Shown here one piece after another: positions 63,115-64,000 of a stretch of DNA of 64,000 bases. A program made the position numbers and the translations under genes. The DNA comes from Roseomonas aeriglobus. GTDB lineage: Bacteria > Pseudomonadota > Alphaproteobacteria > Sphingomonadales > Sphingomonadaceae. Below the pieces are notes generated by a model that was not told the DNA's origin, searched no databases, and saw only the letters and a list, made by a program, of their open reading frames with translations. The number at the start of each line of letters is the position of its first letter. Positions within the stretch are counted from its first letter, which is position 1. The stretch is from positions 2,046,001 through 2,110,000 of the forward strand of contig JAFHKN010000002.1 of assembly GCA_016937575.1 (NCBI GenBank). The letters run 5' to 3'.

Positions 63115-63552
63115 TTAGCCGATCCACCCGCGCCGGATCGCCAGCCCGGCGAGCCAGACCTGAAACAGCGCGACCACCAGGATGACGATCGGAAACCCCG
63201 CCGCCACCGCGACGCCGCGCACCGCGATCATGTCGGTCATCACGAACAGCCAGCCGAATTGGATGACAACCGCGACCAACGAAACGACATAGAACGACCG
63301 CGCCACCCGCGAGCGCATCAACAGCGCGACGCTGCCCATGAAGCCCATGCCGGTCGCCACCGCATACACAATGTTGTACCACGCCGGCAGTGCGGCATAG
63401 AGCGCGCGGTAATAGTCGTCCGCCGGCCCCATCGCGTCGGCGCCCAGTCGGAACTGCTGGATACAGGCGAACACGCCCATCGCGCCCCACAGCGCCAGCA
63501 GCACCGCCACGAGCCAGAACCACGCCGGCGCCTTTGCGCGACCGATTGCCAT
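63115..63552 (-). CDS. Small four-helix membrane protein of unknown function
   Basis: A 145-residue inner-membrane protein with four hydrophobic segments (about 9-27, 55-75, 85-105 and 110-135), an FWLVAVLLALWGAMGVFAC start and a soluble loop DAMGPADDYYRALYAALPAW after the first helix. It resembles unnamed sphingomonad membrane proteins sometimes labelled sugar transporter without evidence. The ATG 63552 follows GGGGAGGA; a TTG three codons upstream is less likely. No operon partner. Confidence 0.72.
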   Translation of the reverse strand: MAIGRAKAPAWFWLVAVLLALWGAMGVFACIQQFRLGADAMGPADDYYRALYAALPAWYNIVYAVATGMGFMGSVALLMRSRVARSFYVVSLVAVVIQFGWLFVMTDMIAVRGVAVAAGFPIVILVVALFQVWLAGLAIRRGWIG

Positions 63553-63630
63553 GATATCCAATCCTCCCCAAATCCCACGGGAAGCGTATCGGAACGCAGG
63601 CGTTTCGACCAGACCGCCAGCAACGACGGG

Positions 63631-63978
63631 TCAGGCGAAGGCCGCGTCGTAGAGCTCCGGCTTGAACCCGACGAGCAACGCCCCTGCCCCCTCCACCACC
63701 GGCCGCTTGATAAGCGAGGGCTGCGCGACCATCAGTTCGATCGCCTTGGCCTGATCCAGATCGGCGCGATCGGCGTCGGGCAGTTTGCGGAACGTCGTGC
63801 CGGCGCGGTTGAGCAGCTTTTCCCAACCGACTTCGTCCGCCCAGGCGGTTACCTTGTCGCGATCGGCGCCGAGTTTCTTGTAGTCGTGAAAGGTGTAGGC
63901 GATGGCGCGGGAGTCGAGCCACGTCCGGGCCTTCTTCACGGTGTCGCAATTGGGGATGCCGTAGAAGGTAAGAGTCAT
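63631..63978 (-). CDS. ArsC/Spx-family reductase-like protein (YffB type)
   Basis: A 115-residue thioredoxin-fold protein: YGIPNCDTVKKARTWLD carries the single conserved Cys near residue 11, followed by YTFHDYKK and, C-terminally, QPSLIKRPVV with the conserved Arg. This is the YffB-type ArsC family, probably glutathione-dependent thiol chemistry and not proven arsenate reduction; no ars genes are nearby. It is complete within the window, with the window ending 22 bp upstream. Confidence 0.9.
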   Translation of the reverse strand: MTLTFYGIPNCDTVKKARTWLDSRAIAYTFHDYKKLGADRDKVTAWADEVGWEKLLNRAGTTFRKLPDADRADLDQAKAIELMVAQPSLIKRPVVEGAGALLVGFKPELYDAAFA

Positions 63979-64000
63979 GGCGCTTTCATTTCGAGATGTC

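Overview
The window is GC-rich, gene-dense chromosomal DNA that reads as a Sphingomonas-like alphaproteobacterium (order Sphingomonadales). The evidence is three large TonB-dependent receptors (TBDTs), a DUF2794 protein, a fused CysNC, an HPr-rel-A type PqqD/kinase pair, the order phoR-pstSCAB-phoU-phoB, an alphaproteobacterial mraZ-rsmH-ftsL-ftsI-murE start of the dcw cluster, and many short palindromic intergenic repeats. I see no rRNA, tRNA, CRISPR array, phage or transposase gene. It is mostly a core-genome segment with a few accessory islands.

Layout. 1-4.4 kb: start of the division/cell-wall (dcw) cluster on the minus strand, with an apparent 1-nt frameshift in the ftsL-like gene. 4.7-5.9 kb: a membrane protein fused to a SET methyltransferase domain. 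6-9.8 kb: a c-di-GMP signalling pair (REC-GGDEF-EAL protein plus CHASE4/HAMP histidine kinase). 9.8-18.2 kb: two TBDTs, a TPR/2-oxoglutarate oxygenase and a small exported protein; both TBDT upstream regions carry the same spaced palindrome, TGTTG-N8-CAACA. 18.4-22.1 kb: sulfate activation (cysD, cysNC, cysQ). 22.1-28.6 kb: an exported alpha/beta hydrolase, a degenerate GGDEF protein, glmS and glmU for UDP-GlcNAc supply, and a phosphoglycolate-phosphatase-like HAD enzyme. 28.6-31.3 kb: a four-gene operon (Tat-signal protein, PqqD-like chaperone, HprK-related kinase, nucleotidyltransferase) that looks like a compact, poorly characterised peptide or protein modification system. 31.4-38.8 kb: the complete phosphate-starvation locus.

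38.8-49.7 kb: housekeeping and stress genes, including an SDR, cysE, a TauE/SafE exporter, ahpC/ahpD opposite oxyR, moaD/moaE, pgsA and an LplT-like transporter. 49.7-55.2 kb: a glycan-uptake island in which a TBDT is followed directly by a Tat-exported GH43 glycosidase, with a LacI-operator-like palindrome and a possible 49-residue leader ORF upstream. 55.6-64 kb: acetate uptake (actP plus DUF485), an Hpt protein, a TusA-like protein, der, bamB with a YfgM-like partner, panB, a small membrane protein and an ArsC/Spx-like reductase.

Short repeats are a theme. Five REPIN-like elements of about 93-96 bp and one related 77-bp palindrome sit between genes, twice inside operons and once in frame inside the nucleotidyltransferase gene. 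Three longer CCTCCCC palindromes, one TTCGAC/GTCGAA-type palindrome, and an inverted pair of about 55-bp duplicates that keep a reading frame are also present. Many minus-strand genes are coupled by ATGA, GTGA, TTGA or TGATG overlaps, and several starts were moved inward from the longest open frame to fit signal peptides, Shine-Dalgarno sites or family N-termini.
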